NCBI RefSeq assembly: GCF_003182355.1
Contig: NZ_QGTW01000006.1
Span: 124,001 to 188,000, forward strand
Direction: 5' to 3'
Origin: Cytobacillus oceanisediminis
GTDB taxonomy: Bacteria > Bacillota > Bacilli > Bacillales > Cytobacillaceae
DNA length: 64,000 bases
Position 1 is the stretch's first letter. Each line of letters opens with the position of its first letter. The notes beneath the pieces are model-generated. The model searched no databases, was not told the origin of the DNA, and saw only the letters and a list, made by a program, of their open reading frames with translations. Of the stretch, positions 1 through 9,484 are shown piece by piece. Both the position numbers and the translations under genes were made by a program.

Positions 1-107
1 TTCAGGAAATGCTGTGCGGCTTTAGGGACCAATTCAGCATAATCTCTAAAAAGTCCCTTGTTCCTCATAACCACTGCTTCAAATTCCTTCGAAACCATTT
101 TACACAT
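1..107 (-). CDS. hypothetical protein, N-terminal part only
   Basis: An open frame runs off the left edge of the window. It begins with ATG at 107 preceded by a GAGG ribosome binding site about 9 nt upstream and reads MCKMVSKEFEAVVMRNKG and onward for 35 codons without a stop. The family cannot be recognised from this fragment. The start and spacing look genuine, but the product is unknown. Confidence 0.45.
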   Translation of the reverse strand, partial: MCKMVSKEFEAVVMRNKGLFRDYAELVPKAAQHFL

Positions 108-438
108 TGGAAATAACCTCCAAACATTTTAAATCGTTATTCCTTTCTCTAAAATTAGGTAAATTCCTTCTTTAATTAAACTATTTTTTTTAATAGCTAC
201 CATGTGAGAGATTAATCCAGCATTTTTTGTATTCACCTTGCATGTTCAGCTATTTATCTAACATGTTCTTAACTTTATCTAGCTAACAGTCGAGACGTAT
301 TAACCTAGAAAAGAGTATTTTTCAAAAGAAAAAACACTTTTATCCTCATTTTCTAAATATATGAACCACTTTTCATATGAATCACTCTCATTGGTTTTTG
401 CACAACTTCTTATTCTGACGCGAATCTCACAAAAAATA
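108..438. other. AT-rich intergenic region with weak phased repeats
   Basis: No gene is seen here. The right half (about 341-430) carries TATC/TATG/TGCA phrases at 341, 360, 376, 398 and 416, including TATGAACCACTTTT. These resemble the phased arrays at 37181 and 49069 but are more degenerate. The left part should hold the promoter of the gene that runs off the left edge. Confidence 0.4.
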
Positions 439-460
439 GGCGCGTCATTTAAGACGCGCC
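439..460 (-). terminator. intrinsic terminator of the ywqA-HhH pair
   Basis: Eight GC-rich base pairs (GGCGCGTC with GACGCGCC, loop of 6) are followed on the minus strand by TATTTTTTG. The TGA stop of the upstream small gene lies inside the stem. Confidence 0.9.
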
Positions 461-678
461 CATTGTAATTCATCTGCAAATGCTAATCCCTTATCAGCCA
501 ATGCTTTGCGGAGCTTTTCCATTGCATTCGGCCCCATTCCATGCAGCTTCATAATTTCTGCTTCAGAAACACCCGCAAGTTGCTCCAGCCGAAAATAGCC
601 TGCGCCTTCAAGCGCCCGTCTTGCCGGTTTTGCAAGCTTTTCAGGCATGTCGCTCCCTTTGATTTGTTTTTCCGACAT
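445..678 (-). CDS. small helix-hairpin-helix protein (RNA polymerase alpha-CTD-like fold)
   Basis: This 77-residue protein is almost entirely one helix-hairpin-helix / alpha-CTD-like domain: LAKPARRALEGAGY, then the hairpin LAGVSEAEIMKLHGMGPNAM, then a C-terminal helix. Such stand-alone domains are predicted to bind nucleic acid; the target is unknown. The ATG is preceded by AAAAGGAG with good spacing. The gene starts 13 bp after the stop of the SNF2 helicase gene and ends in the shared terminator, so the two are almost certainly one transcript. Confidence 0.8.
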   Translation of the reverse strand: MSEKQIKGSDMPEKLAKPARRALEGAGYFRLEQLAGVSEAEIMKLHGMGPNAMEKLRKALADKGLAFADELQWARLK

Positions 679-691
679 CTGTATTCTCCTT

Positions 692-3600
692 TTAAATCAT
701 TAATATTTCCCGAATATCCTCTTCCGAAAGGCTCTTTGCAGCTTTTTCATCAGAGTCTATGATTTCTTCAATTAAGTTTTTCTTTTTGTCCTGCAGTTCA
801 TTCATTTTTTCTTCAATCGTACCGCGGGCCAAAAGCTTGATGACTTGGACTGTATTAGTCTGGCCCATGCGGTGTGCCCGGTCGGCTGCCTGTTCCTCAA
901 CAGCCGGATTCCACCACAAATCATATAATATGACGGTATCCGCACCGGTCAGATTGAGGCCTGTTCCCCCAGCCTTCAACGAAATAAGGAAAAAATCCCG
1001 TTCTCCTTCATTATAGCGGCGGCAAACCTCGACACGTTCCTCGGAAGGTGTTTGCCCATCAAGGTAGAAAAATGGCAACCCCTCAAGAGCCAGCTCTCTT
1101 CCAATCAGATTAAGCATTTTTGTAAACTGTGAAAAAATAAGCACCCTTCTGCCTGAAAGCCTTGATTCTTCTATAATTCTCTTGAGCTGTTCAAATTTGG
1201 CCGAACTGCCTTTATAGCCGTCAACAAATAAAGCAGGGTGGCAGCAAATTTGACGCAAACGGGTCAAACCGGCAAGAATTTTAATACGATTTTTCCTGAT
1301 TGTATCTTTATTTAGATGCTTCAAAGTGTCCTCCCGCAGTTTTGCCAAATAAGCAGCATATAACTTTTTCTGCTCAGGCAGCAGCTCAACAGAATCAATC
1401 GATTCCATTTTTTCGGGAAGTTCGGAAAGGACATCCTCCTTCATCCTCCTCAACAGGAATGGCCGAATTCTCCGTGCAATTGACTTTCTGGTCAAATTAC
1501 TGTAATCCTTCAAGCCCTGAAATAACTCAGGAAAGACCACATGAAATATAGACCATAGTTCTTCAGGGGAGTTTTCAACCGGTGTTCCAGTAAGTGCAAA
1601 ACGGTGTTTAGCCTGTATCTTTTTCACTGCCCTGGCTGTCTGTGTTACCGGATTCTTAAACGCCTGGGCTTCATCAAAAAATACTGTGTGAAAATCCTGT
1701 ATCTCATACCATTTAAAGTCTTTTAAAAGCAGCGGATAAGATGTGATGACTACATCAATGCCAGTTAAATTTTTCTGAAGCTCTGCCCGTTCAAACTGAT
1801 TGCCGTCTACGACAACCGCTTGAATTTCCGGTGCAAATTTCATCAGTTCGCTTAACCAGTTGTAAGTTAAAGAAGAAGGGCATACAATCAGCGCAGGAAC
1901 CTTTTTGTCCCGGATATCAGGAAGCTCAGATCGTATAAACGCAATGGTTTGCAGCGTTTTGCCCAGCCCCATATCATCCGCCAAAATGCCGCCAAAGCCA
2001 TAATGGGCCAGTGTCTTCATCCATTTATAGCCATGCTTTTGATAATCCCTGAGAACCGTATCCAGGCTTTCCGGCACTTCAATCTGCAGGCTATCAGGGT
2101 TTTCAAGAGTGGCTAAAAACTCTCGGAAAGACTCCTCCTGCCGAAATGTACCCTGTTCCCCAACTGTATCCACCATTCTTAGGCCCTGGACAATCGGCAT
2201 ATCCAATCCGCTTTCCAGTTCTTCTGCCTGCACGGGTACAGCATTTAAAAACCGCTGGATTTCTTCAAACTCTTTTGCTTCCAAAGATAGCAGCGAACCA
2301 TTTCGCAATCGATAATATTTCCGTTTTTCCTCAAGAGCATATAAAATATCACGGATTTCCTGATCTGCAATTCCGGTCATTTCAAACTTGAACTCCAGCC
2401 AATTGGTCCGTTCCTTTTTCATTCTAATCCGGATTCGCGGCTTAGCGTTTTCCCTGAAAATACGATTTCTAACTGCCGTTGTAGCATATATTTGCAAGAG
2501 CTTTTGCAGCTTCGGAACGACATGATAAAGAAACTCATATTCAAGCTCTTCATTTTGCAAAAAATAACCGCCTTCCGTCCTGGCAAACGAGCTTTCCTCC
2601 ATCAGCTGCAAGATTTCATCTTCCTTTTCAACATCGCGAATAATCCGTGCTCCGCCTCGTGGTTCCCGTCTTTCCAATGGATTAATCACAATATTTTCAT
2701 AGTGAAATTCCAGGCCGGCAAGGAGCCGATTTTTCAAACGATCCAGGTAGAGCTTGGCAACAAGAGGAGTCTTTAAAAACTGCTTGGCCATCTCCTCTGA
2801 AATTTGCACTTCACCTAATTTCCGCAAACCTGGGACTACCTTTTCCAAAAAAAGCTCCATTTGTTCCGCAGCGATCGGAATCATATTTTCCCCTGTAGCT
2901 TCAATCATTTGTGTCAGATCATACAGTCGCTGGCAATTCTCCTTTTTAAGCGTAATGATTTTGCCTCCAAGTAGAACAGAATTGTAAGAATTAAGTACAA
3001 GCAGCGGATCCAGCCCTTTAATTCTCAAATAACATTTTCTGTCGGCTTCTGACAATTCAAATCGTAAAGGCAAACTCTCATCTGAGAAATGAAACCTGTC
3101 AAATGTTTTACCAGCTACTTTAAGCTTCACTTTTTCCGCATGTGCAAGACTTGGTTTGAGGCGCTCCCAGGATGAGGGTGGAATCAATAGCATATCTTTG
3201 CTGGCTATATAGTCAAATTCGTCCAACAAGGCATTCACATAAACGGATTCATCATGTATTACCTGGATCAGCTGCTGGATGACGGCATCTGATTCAGGTT
3301 TAAAGCAATACAGATTTGAATCATATGTAAAAGTTAGGGATACCACACATGGTTTTCCTTCTTTTACCGATTGGAGGAAATCGCGGATATCAAGCACCAG
3401 AGCAGGGCCTATTTTTAATTTTATAGTAAATAAATATTGGCCTTTCCCCAAATGCACCGGCTGACATGTAAATTCCGTTTCAAGCACATTTCTGTTTTCA
3501 AAATGCAGCTGATGTCCGCTTGATCGGACAGGCGAATCGCTGAAAAGAGTCAGGAAACCGTCCGTGAGTGAATTTTCTGGCGATGCAGCCATCTCTTCTT

Positions 3601-3910
3601 CTGAAGAATTGATTACCGGTGTTCCCTTCTGCTGCAGTTTATATATTGCCAGCAGCACAGCCGCAACATGCTGACATTCCTTATCAAAGGAAGCAAGCTT
3701 CGGACAGCTGCAAGAAGTTTGAAAGCTGCTTCCCGAATCCTTTTCAACCGTCACATAAAAATCTTCTGCTGCAGACACCGTTGCTACGCAGCGATCAGCG
3801 TTATATTCATTAAATCTTACTTTACTATTCCGAAAAAAAGCATCCCCTCTTTTGAAGGAGACTGTGCCGCATATTTCTTTTATACCTTTATGAGTTAATT
3901 TAATATCCAC
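692..3910 (-). CDS. ywqA: SNF2-family ATPase/helicase with SWIM zinc finger (YwqA-like)
   Basis: The protein has about 1,072 residues. Near the N terminus a SWIM zinc-binding motif (C-S-C...C-Q-H) is visible, followed by a bacterial SNF2-associated region and a C-terminal two-lobed SNF2 motor: DDMGLGKT (Walker A), FFDEAQ (Walker B), LTGTPVENS (motif III), and LNLTGADTVILYDLWWNP with RAHRMGQ (motifs V and VI). It probably remodels protein-DNA or RNA polymerase complexes; the substrate is unknown. I place the start at GTG 3910 because AAGGAG lies 7 nt upstream. An in-frame ATG at 3952 has no ribosome binding site. Confidence 0.9.
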   Translation of the reverse strand: MDIKLTHKGIKEICGTVSFKRGDAFFRNSKVRFNEYNADRCVATVSAAEDFYVTVEKDSGSSFQTSCSCPKLASFDKECQHVAAVLLAIYKLQQKGTPVINSSEEEMAASPENSLTDGFLTLFSDSPVRSSGHQLHFENRNVLETEFTCQPVHLGKGQYLFTIKLKIGPALVLDIRDFLQSVKEGKPCVVSLTFTYDSNLYCFKPESDAVIQQLIQVIHDESVYVNALLDEFDYIASKDMLLIPPSSWERLKPSLAHAEKVKLKVAGKTFDRFHFSDESLPLRFELSEADRKCYLRIKGLDPLLVLNSYNSVLLGGKIITLKKENCQRLYDLTQMIEATGENMIPIAAEQMELFLEKVVPGLRKLGEVQISEEMAKQFLKTPLVAKLYLDRLKNRLLAGLEFHYENIVINPLERREPRGGARIIRDVEKEDEILQLMEESSFARTEGGYFLQNEELEYEFLYHVVPKLQKLLQIYATTAVRNRIFRENAKPRIRIRMKKERTNWLEFKFEMTGIADQEIRDILYALEEKRKYYRLRNGSLLSLEAKEFEEIQRFLNAVPVQAEELESGLDMPIVQGLRMVDTVGEQGTFRQEESFREFLATLENPDSLQIEVPESLDTVLRDYQKHGYKWMKTLAHYGFGGILADDMGLGKTLQTIAFIRSELPDIRDKKVPALIVCPSSLTYNWLSELMKFAPEIQAVVVDGNQFERAELQKNLTGIDVVITSYPLLLKDFKWYEIQDFHTVFFDEAQAFKNPVTQTARAVKKIQAKHRFALTGTPVENSPEELWSIFHVVFPELFQGLKDYSNLTRKSIARRIRPFLLRRMKEDVLSELPEKMESIDSVELLPEQKKLYAAYLAKLREDTLKHLNKDTIRKNRIKILAGLTRLRQICCHPALFVDGYKGSSAKFEQLKRIIEESRLSGRRVLIFSQFTKMLNLIGRELALEGLPFFYLDGQTPSEERVEVCRRYNEGERDFFLISLKAGGTGLNLTGADTVILYDLWWNPAVEEQAADRAHRMGQTNTVQVIKLLARGTIEEKMNELQDKKKNLIEEIIDSDEKAAKSLSEEDIREILMI

Positions 3911-3952
3911 AAATGCTCTCCTTCCGGGATAATGATATAAAAATTGTACCAT

Positions 3953-4397
3953 AATAAAGGATTAAAATTCATTAAATGGACCACCGCAAAAAGAGAGGTC
4001 CAATCCCCTCTCTCTTTTGAGAATAATCTCTTCAAACTTTCCCTCTTTAAGCAATAAACGTTAAACTTCTTTGCTTATCCAGGTATCTGCAGCCTTCGCA
4101 TTCGATTCTTTCCGATTTATATTCGGAACCGCACTTTAAGGAAAAATCCCCAGCGAGATCGGATGCCCCATCTGTGATCTGATACGTTAAGAAACGGGCA
4201 TTCTTATATTTTTATTGGTTCCTTTATATGCAAGACTCGTCTCATATTCTACCATGGTTCACATGAGAAACCTTTATGCTCCACAATCCAATTTTTACTT
4301 TCCCCTTTAATAATTGAGTGGGGGTGCCCCCATAGAGAAGAAGCTTCTGTCTTTTCAAAATTTAAAGTTACTAAAAAAACTATTTTTACAGCATTCT
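3953..4397. other. intergenic region with a hairpin and a short coding remnant
   Basis: A hairpin at 3987-4018 (AAAGAGAGG arms) could terminate minus-strand transcription. Between about 4068 and 4213 the minus strand has an open frame without start codon that reads NARFLTYQITDGASD and later CGSEYKSERIECEGCRYL before a stop. The C-x2-C pair suggests a degraded zinc-ribbon protein. No intact gene is seen. Confidence 0.35.
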
Positions 4398-4865
4398 TCA
4401 TTTACATGCCTCTTTTTCCAGCCTGCAAATCCACTTATAATACTTTAACATGATAAAAAAAAGGATTGGATCAAGGACGGCTGCATGCCACAACTCCCAC
4501 CAGCCATAGCTGAAATAACCCCATGGCTGAGGGAGCAAAGCCAATACTTCATACAGCAGTATGGCAACTACCCAGAAGATTATATATGTAACCCGTTTTA
4601 TTAAGTCTGAGTTGAAAGGGTACCAGTTTAAAAACATCATATTGACTGGCGGCACTACAAAAATATGAGCCACCAGTCCGCCCCAATTCGGTTCTTTTGT
4701 GAAATACCAGTAGCCCCAGTATTTGAATTCAATCATACAGTCAAAGACCTGCTGAGCTGATATTGTAAATAACCAGATATGTAAAATTTGGTTTTTGGTC
4801 AGGCGTTTATTCGATTTAAATGCAGTAAGATTAAACAGAGTGATGGCAATGAGCAGTCCTATCAT
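4398..4865 (-). CDS. CBO0543-family integral membrane protein
   Basis: This 155-residue protein has about four to five predicted membrane helices and many aromatic residues (EFKYWGYWYFTKEPNWGG, LLPQPWGYFSYGWWELWH). The pattern matches the CBO0543 family of spore-former membrane proteins, whose function is unknown. The ATG at 4865 has AAAAGGA upstream. It is monocistronic and diverges from the UDG-like gene. The family name rests on pattern memory; the membrane nature is directly visible. Confidence 0.7.
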   Translation of the reverse strand: MIGLLIAITLFNLTAFKSNKRLTKNQILHIWLFTISAQQVFDCMIEFKYWGYWYFTKEPNWGGLVAHIFVVPPVNMMFLNWYPFNSDLIKRVTYIIFWVVAILLYEVLALLPQPWGYFSYGWWELWHAAVLDPILFFIMLKYYKWICRLEKEACK

Positions 4866-4967
4866 ATGAATATTCCTTTTTATTTGTTAATGTCCCTTGA
4901 GTGGCTTTTATTATTCACCATTTGGTAATATTATGGAAAATCATTCTTTGCATTAAGGGGATCTCTT

Positions 4968-5714
4968 ATGACACATACATTGCTGCCTGATTTTTTACCG
5001 GCCATCCGAACATTAAATGATTCAATGCCATTAACAAAAGAAGACTTGTTATCAGAAGAATTTTTAATAAAAAAGCACGGGGAATTGGAGATGTACTATG
5101 CTCCCCATAACGAATATATCAATAACGAAGCAAGAATCATCATAGTGGGCATCACACCCGGCTGGAGCCAAATGAAAATTGCCTATGAACATTTTGTGAA
5201 GGGCTTGGCAGCTGAAAAAGAAATAAAAGTTGTCTTGAGGGAAACGAAGATAGCAGCCGGTTTTGCCGGAGCAATGCGGACTAACTTAATATCAATGCTT
5301 AATCAATGCGGAATTCCCGAATCTCTTTATATTAATGACTCATTAGCACTATTTAATGAATGCAGGACTCTCCTGCATACTACTTCAGTTATTAAATACC
5401 CCGTCTTCTACAAGGGCAAAAATTATACAGGCCATCAGCCTGGGATGCTTCAGTCAAAGCTGCTGGCTGAATATGCAACAAAGTTTTTTGCAGAGGAAAT
5501 TGGAGAAATTAACAAGAACGCTCTCATCATCCCTCTTGGCAAAACAGTTGAAAGCATCATCCGCCATCTGCTAGCAGACAACAAGCTCGCTGGTCATACA
5601 ATCTTATTTGGATTCCCTCATCCATCAGGTGCAAATGGCCATCGGGTTAGGCAATTTGAGAAACAAAAGTACTCGCTTGCTGAAACAGTCAGAAAGTGGT
5701 CGGATCAAGCATAA
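4968..5714 (+). CDS. uracil-DNA glycosylase superfamily protein
   Basis: This 248-residue protein shows the two signature segments of the UDG superfamily: IIIVGITPGWSQ near residue 60 (water-activating motif region) and GFPHPSGANGHR near residue 215 (HPSG-type minor-groove loop). Usual UDG length is about 200-230. It may excise damaged bases, but no catalytic specificity can be read from the sequence and the family contains diverged, possibly non-catalytic members. The ATG follows GGGGATCTCTT. It is a single gene ending in a terminator. Confidence 0.7.
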   Translation: MTHTLLPDFLPAIRTLNDSMPLTKEDLLSEEFLIKKHGELEMYYAPHNEYINNEARIIIVGITPGWSQMKIAYEHFVKGLAAEKEIKVVLRETKIAAGFAGAMRTNLISMLNQCGIPESLYINDSLALFNECRTLLHTTSVIKYPVFYKGKNYTGHQPGMLQSKLLAEYATKFFAEEIGEINKNALIIPLGKTVESIIRHLLADNKLAGHTILFGFPHPSGANGHRVRQFEKQKYSLAETVRKWSDQA

Positions 5715-5746
5715 AGAGAGAACAGGGTGTACTCTGTTTTCTCTTT
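5713..5746 (+). terminator. hairpin terminator after UDG-like gene
   Basis: AAAGAGAGAACAG pairs with CTGTTTTCTCTTT around a short loop, starting at the stop codon of the upstream gene. Confidence 0.65.
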
Positions 5747-5820
5747 ACAGTTGGAGAATAGAACCCTGCAAACTTAAGAAAAGAAACATCAGGGAGGATT
5801 TTCGAATTAGACACTAAAAG

Positions 5821-5857
5821 AGACTGCTAAATCTGGATTACCGTCTTTAAGCAGTCC
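5821..5857 (-). terminator. terminator of LysE-family gene
   Basis: GACTGCTTAAA pairs with TTTAGCAGTC on the minus strand and is followed by TCTTTTAG, a few bases beyond the stop codon at 5865. Confidence 0.65.
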
Positions 5858-5864
5858 CTTCACC

Positions 5865-6485
5865 TTACGGCTGTTTCTCTAGAGCCAATTTAATACCAAA
5901 ACCCATTAAAACTACTCCTGAAATACCTTGCAGAACGTTATTTACAGCAGGCTTTTTCAGCCAATTTCTAAAAAAGTCGATTAAATAAACATAGAAAAAG
6001 AACCAAACGATTGTAATAATACTATAGGTGAATCCCATTGTCAGAAATTGGACAAAGTGGTTTTCACCCGGGCTTACAAATTGAGGGAAGAACGTCAAAA
6101 AGAAGACGGCTACCTTCGGATTGGACACACATGTGAAAAACCCCTGCAGGAAATGGGATTTGTTTTTCCTGTGCTTTTTAACACCTTCCGTCTGCGTCCG
6201 TTGAGTTGACAGAGATTTCAGTGAAACAACGCCCAGGTATATGAGGTACATCGCGCCGGCATATTTAATAATCGAAAAAATGTATGCTGATTTTACAATC
6301 AAGGCCGATAAGCCAAACACAACAGCCATCGTGTGGACCAGCAGTCCTGCAACAGAGCCAAACATAGTTTTAACCCCGCTTTTTTTGCCGCTTGATATGG
6401 TATTTTGGATTAAAATTCCTGTGTCCGGTCCCGGCAGGATTACCAGCAGAAACGACATAAACAGGAACAAAAGAAAGTTTTCCAT
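5865..6485 (-). CDS. LysE/RhtB-family amino acid exporter
   Basis: The protein has 206 residues and six predicted membrane helices. The N terminus carries the family pattern LPGPDTGILIQNTISSGKKSG, and SNPKVAVFFLTFFPQFV follows in the middle. Family members export amino acids or related metabolites; the substrate cannot be named. I chose ATG 6485, which has GGGAG 8 nt upstream, over the GTG at 6500. It lies downstream of, and in the same direction as, trhO but is separated by a strong terminator. Confidence 0.88.
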   Translation of the reverse strand: MENFLLFLFMSFLLVILPGPDTGILIQNTISSGKKSGVKTMFGSVAGLLVHTMAVVFGLSALIVKSAYIFSIIKYAGAMYLIYLGVVSLKSLSTQRTQTEGVKKHRKNKSHFLQGFFTCVSNPKVAVFFLTFFPQFVSPGENHFVQFLTMGFTYSIITIVWFFFYVYLIDFFRNWLKKPAVNNVLQGISGVVLMGFGIKLALEKQP

Positions 6486-6563
6486 ATTTCTCACTCCCAC
6501 CCTAATGTTTTTAAAATATTGAATTTATTATAGCAGGTTTCATGAATTTTCCAATCATAAAAA

Positions 6564-6593
6564 GAGCAGATTTTCACAAAAGAAAATCTGCTC
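6564..6593 (-). terminator. terminator of trhO
   Basis: A perfect 12-bp stem (GAGCAGATTTTC / GAAAATCTGCTC) is followed on the minus strand by TTTTTATG. Confidence 0.9.
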
Positions 6594-6601
6594 TCACCAT
6601 A

Positions 6602-7552
6602 TTAGGCATTCATTTTTTCTAATCGTTCTTCTACTTCTGCTTCTGTTAACCCATGCTCCGTGATATAACGGTTTCTTGGGTGTATGCGGCATTCATCTGA
6701 ACAGCTACGCATATATTTATGCTCGTTTTCTTCTGAGCATAGAATCTTTTTATTGCACTCCGGGTTAGCGCAGTTTACATAGCGCTCGCATGGTTCTCCT
6801 GAGAAGTAATCTTTCCCTACGACTACATGCTCCTTCTGGTTGACCTGTACGCCGATTCTGTCATCGAATACGTAAAGCTGGCCATCCCACAGGTCGCCTT
6901 GAACCTCAGGGTCTTTTCCGTAAGTGACAATTCCCCCATGAAGCTGGGCTACATCTTTGAAGCCTTCTTTCAAAAGCCAGCCGGAGAATTTTTCACAGCG
7001 GATTCCGCCTGTGCAATACGTTATAATCTTTTTGTCGCCAAGCATTTCTTTATTTTCACGGACCCACTCAGGCAGGTCACGGAAGTTTTTTATATCAGGT
7101 CTGATCGCTCCTCTAAAGTGGCCAAGATCATACTCATAATCATTGCGTGCATCCAGTACGACAGTATCTTCATCCTGAAGCATCTTGTAAAATTCTTTAG
7201 GCTCAAGATATTCCCCTGTCAGCTGGTTCGGATTGACATCGTCTTCAAGACGAAGTGTTACCAGCTCTCGGCGGGCGCGCACCTTCATTTTTGGAAAAGC
7301 ATGGCCATCCGCTTCATCAATCTTGAAAACCATCTTTGCAAAGCGAGGATCCTGCCTCATCATTTCCATATAGCGATCCGTCTGTTCCACTGGCCCTGAA
7401 ACAGTACCGTTAATCCCTTCATTTGCAACAAGAATACGTCCCTTAAGGCCAAGCTCGTTACAAAAAGCTTTATGCTCCCTTGCGAACTCTTCTGGGTCCT
7501 CAATCGGAACATACATATAATACAGCAATACTCTGTATGGTTTTTGACTCAT
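6602..7552 (-). CDS. trhO: oxygen-dependent tRNA uridine(34) hydroxylase TrhO (rhodanese-like, UPF0176)
   Basis: The 316-residue protein matches the TrhO/YbfQ family: an N-terminal acylphosphatase-like domain ([24 protein letters not shown]), a central rhodanese domain with the catalytic Cys near 180 in [12 protein letters not shown], and a C-terminal cysteine-rich segment ([16 protein letters not shown]). The family hydroxylates wobble uridine of certain tRNAs on the way to (m)cmo5U. The ATG at 7552 is used because the upstream GTG at 7564 is itself part of the ribosome binding site AGGTGG. Confidence 0.93.
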   Translation of the reverse strand: MSQKPYRVLLYYMYVPIEDPEEFAREHKAFCNELGLKGRILVANEGINGTVSGPVEQTDRYMEMMRQDPRFAKMVFKIDEADGHAFPKMKVRARRELVTLRLEDDVNPNQLTGEYLEPKEFYKMLQDEDTVVLDARNDYEYDLGHFRGAIRPDIKNFRDLPEWVRENKEMLGDKKIITYCTGGIRCEKFSGWLLKEGFKDVAQLHGGIVTYGKDPEVQGDLWDGQLYVFDDRIGVQVNQKEHVVVGKDYFSGEPCERYVNCANPECNKKILCSEENEHKYMRSCSDECRIHPRNRYITEHGLTEAEVEERLEKMNA

Positions 7553-7564
7553 TTTTATTTCCAC

Positions 7565-7903
7565 CTATCACTTAATATTTGCAAGATATATCTGTTAATA
7601 GGTTTAAACATATATTCTTACCTATACTAGTATAACAAACTGAGTCAAGTTTCATAATAGAGATGCCTATATGACCCAAGAAAGATCGGAACTTCAGTCG
7701 TATTAGCAGGTATTGCATATGGAATTCATACCGCTTCACATATCGATTCCATATATTTAGTTTTGCAAGAAATATCCGAAAAAATTCATCTCAACAATCA
7801 CCCAGATCAGTTTCCTTAAAATCATAATAAGGTTTTTATTCTTATTTTTTGCAAGGCAGATATATTTCCTGACCTTTTCATTCCAAATGAAATACAAATC
7901 CCA
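7565..7903. other. intergenic region with a possible coding remnant
   Basis: No intact gene. On the plus strand, 7679-7819 is an open frame without a start codon that reads KIGTSVVLAGIAYGIHTASH and then IDSIYLVLQEISEK before TAA. The protein-like composition suggests the 3' end of a lost gene. The right end should contain the trhO promoter. Confidence 0.3.
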
Positions 7904-8884
7904 TTAAAAATGACACCGTTTTTCAATCGTTTTAACATTATTAACTTTAGCAGTCATAACGTTAATAAAGTCTTGAATAAAGGCATTATAGTCGAATGCC
8001 AAGGCGATATGATCCAGCGTTTCCTTCTGTTCTTCTTTTGGATTTGCCCGGAAGTCGGCAATTGTTCTCCCTCTGGATAACGATGAAGATTCGACTCTAA
8101 CCCTGCGTGAGGCAAATTGAAAAGAACCAGGGCTGGTTAACGCGAATAAGGTGATTACATCATGCATCGGGGCAGCATTCAAGCCTGGTACCAATTTCTT
8201 GTATGCGTTAATATAGTAATCAATAATTGGTTTAATCAATCCAGAATAGGGATTGGATTTAGAAGCTGCTATCCAATTGACTACTTGCGGGGTCACCAGA
8301 GCATAATTTGTCACATTAAGTGGAATAACTGTGACATTTCTTCCCTTTTCAAGGACAAGGTCAGTTGCAATTGGATCTCCGAAAAAATTAGCTTCAGCCA
8401 CGGCAGTAACATTTCCGGGATGATTAAAGGCTCCTCCCATGATGTAAATTCCCTTAACTTGATTTACTTCCTCGGCTCCTTTCAAGATAAAAGATGTAGC
8501 CAGGGAGGTGGACCTTCCTACATCTACAAGTGTTAAATCATTTTTATACAGATTTATAAGGTCAAAGACGGCCCTGTAATCTTGAACGTTTGTTACAAGA
8601 TTATCAGGCGGACGGATTGGCCCCAAACCTTCTGGTCCATGAATTTCCGGATAATAACTGACAAGCTCACCGGAAAAAGGCCCCTTTGCCCCTCTTATAA
8701 CCGGGATATCCGGCCTTCCTCCCAGCTGCAGCAAATAGGATGCATTTTCTGTTGCCTGTTTTTCATTAACATTGCCATAACCAGTAACCACTCCTACTAA
8801 ATCAATCCTGGGATTTAATAATGCATAAATTATTGCCACCGCATCATCAATCCCTGGATCACAGAAAAGCAATACCTTTTCCAT
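7904..8884 (-). CDS. nucleoside hydrolase (inosine/uridine-preferring type)
   Basis: This protein of about 326 residues starts MEKVLLFCDPGIDDAVAI, the N-terminal Asp cluster that binds Ca2+ and ribose in nucleoside hydrolases (usual form DxDxGxDD, here with the first Asp diverged to Cys). IYIMGGAFNHPGNVT and MHDVITLFAL are further active-site blocks. It should cleave ribonucleosides to base and ribose for salvage. ATG 8884 has AAGGTG upstream; GTG at 8893 lies within that site. It is a single gene. Confidence 0.9.
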   Translation of the reverse strand: MEKVLLFCDPGIDDAVAIIYALLNPRIDLVGVVTGYGNVNEKQATENASYLLQLGGRPDIPVIRGAKGPFSGELVSYYPEIHGPEGLGPIRPPDNLVTNVQDYRAVFDLINLYKNDLTLVDVGRSTSLATSFILKGAEEVNQVKGIYIMGGAFNHPGNVTAVAEANFFGDPIATDLVLEKGRNVTVIPLNVTNYALVTPQVVNWIAASKSNPYSGLIKPIIDYYINAYKKLVPGLNAAPMHDVITLFALTSPGSFQFASRRVRVESSSLSRGRTIADFRANPKEEQKETLDHIALAFDYNAFIQDFINVMTAKVNNVKTIEKRCHF

Positions 8885-9274
8885 TCCAGTCACCTTTTTA
8901 TTAAAGATTAATTCGTATACCTATTATATTGGCTGGCTCGCTTTTAGGTGACTATCCAATTTTCGGTGAGAGGACATATAGCCATTTAGGATTCCTCATT
9001 TATAGATCCCAAGTACTTTAAGCTTATGTACCGTTCCCATCAACAGCAAATAATTCACCGTTCCAAAAAGCACATTTGGAACAGGCTATCCTTCTAAAGA
9101 CTTCGATGATTAAGTTAATAATCACATCCCGCCTATTAATATTTATAGGTTGTCACATTCCACTGTCATGAGCCGCCGGGCTATGCCTAATAAGAGTAAA
9201 TTCCATGCAAATACCCTAAAATTTATATATTTTCTTCCAATATGGATAATTTAAATAACATGGAGGTGAAGACC
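8885..9274. other. divergent intergenic region
   Basis: No gene seen. It holds the promoters of the nucleoside hydrolase (left) and the small hydrophilic protein gene (right). A short perfect hairpin, GTTCCAAA/TTTGGAAC, lies near 9060-9083 without a U-tract. Confidence 0.4.
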
Positions 9275-9415
9275 ATGTCAGAACAAGAATACCCAAACGT
9301 AAAGCTCGGCGGTAAAAAAGTGCGAGAAAAAGGCAATGGCGGAGACCAGGTCCACGGTCATGAAAAAGAAAACAAAAACGGTAAATTTAATACGAATCCG
9401 AAATCGGATTTATAA
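9275..9415 (+). CDS. small hydrophilic protein, 46 residues
   Basis: The ORF reads MSEQEYPNVKLGGKKVREK and ends in GKFNTNPKSDL. It is Gly-, Lys- and Asn-rich with no hydrophobic segment. GGAGGTG lies 7 nt upstream of the ATG and a strong terminator starts 12 bp after the stop, so it is very likely a real gene. The style recalls small spore or stress proteins of Bacillus, but I do not recognise a family. Confidence 0.7.
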   Translation: MSEQEYPNVKLGGKKVREKGNGGDQVHGHEKENKNGKFNTNPKSDL

Positions 9416-9426
9416 CTAAAAGGATG

Positions 9427-9453
9427 ACACCCTCTGGAAAAGAGGGTGTTTTT
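9427..9453 (+). terminator. intrinsic terminator
   Basis: ACACCCTCT pairs with AGAGGGTGT, followed by TTTTTAT on the plus strand. Confidence 0.88.
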
Positions 9454-9484
9454 ATAAGATCCACTCCAAAAGAGATAGAAAAAT

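Noticed and set aside
6827..7399. Long plus-strand ORF opposite trhO (190 codons)
   Set aside because: It lies entirely antisense to a well-conserved gene, has no ribosome binding site and reads as a non-protein-like shadow.
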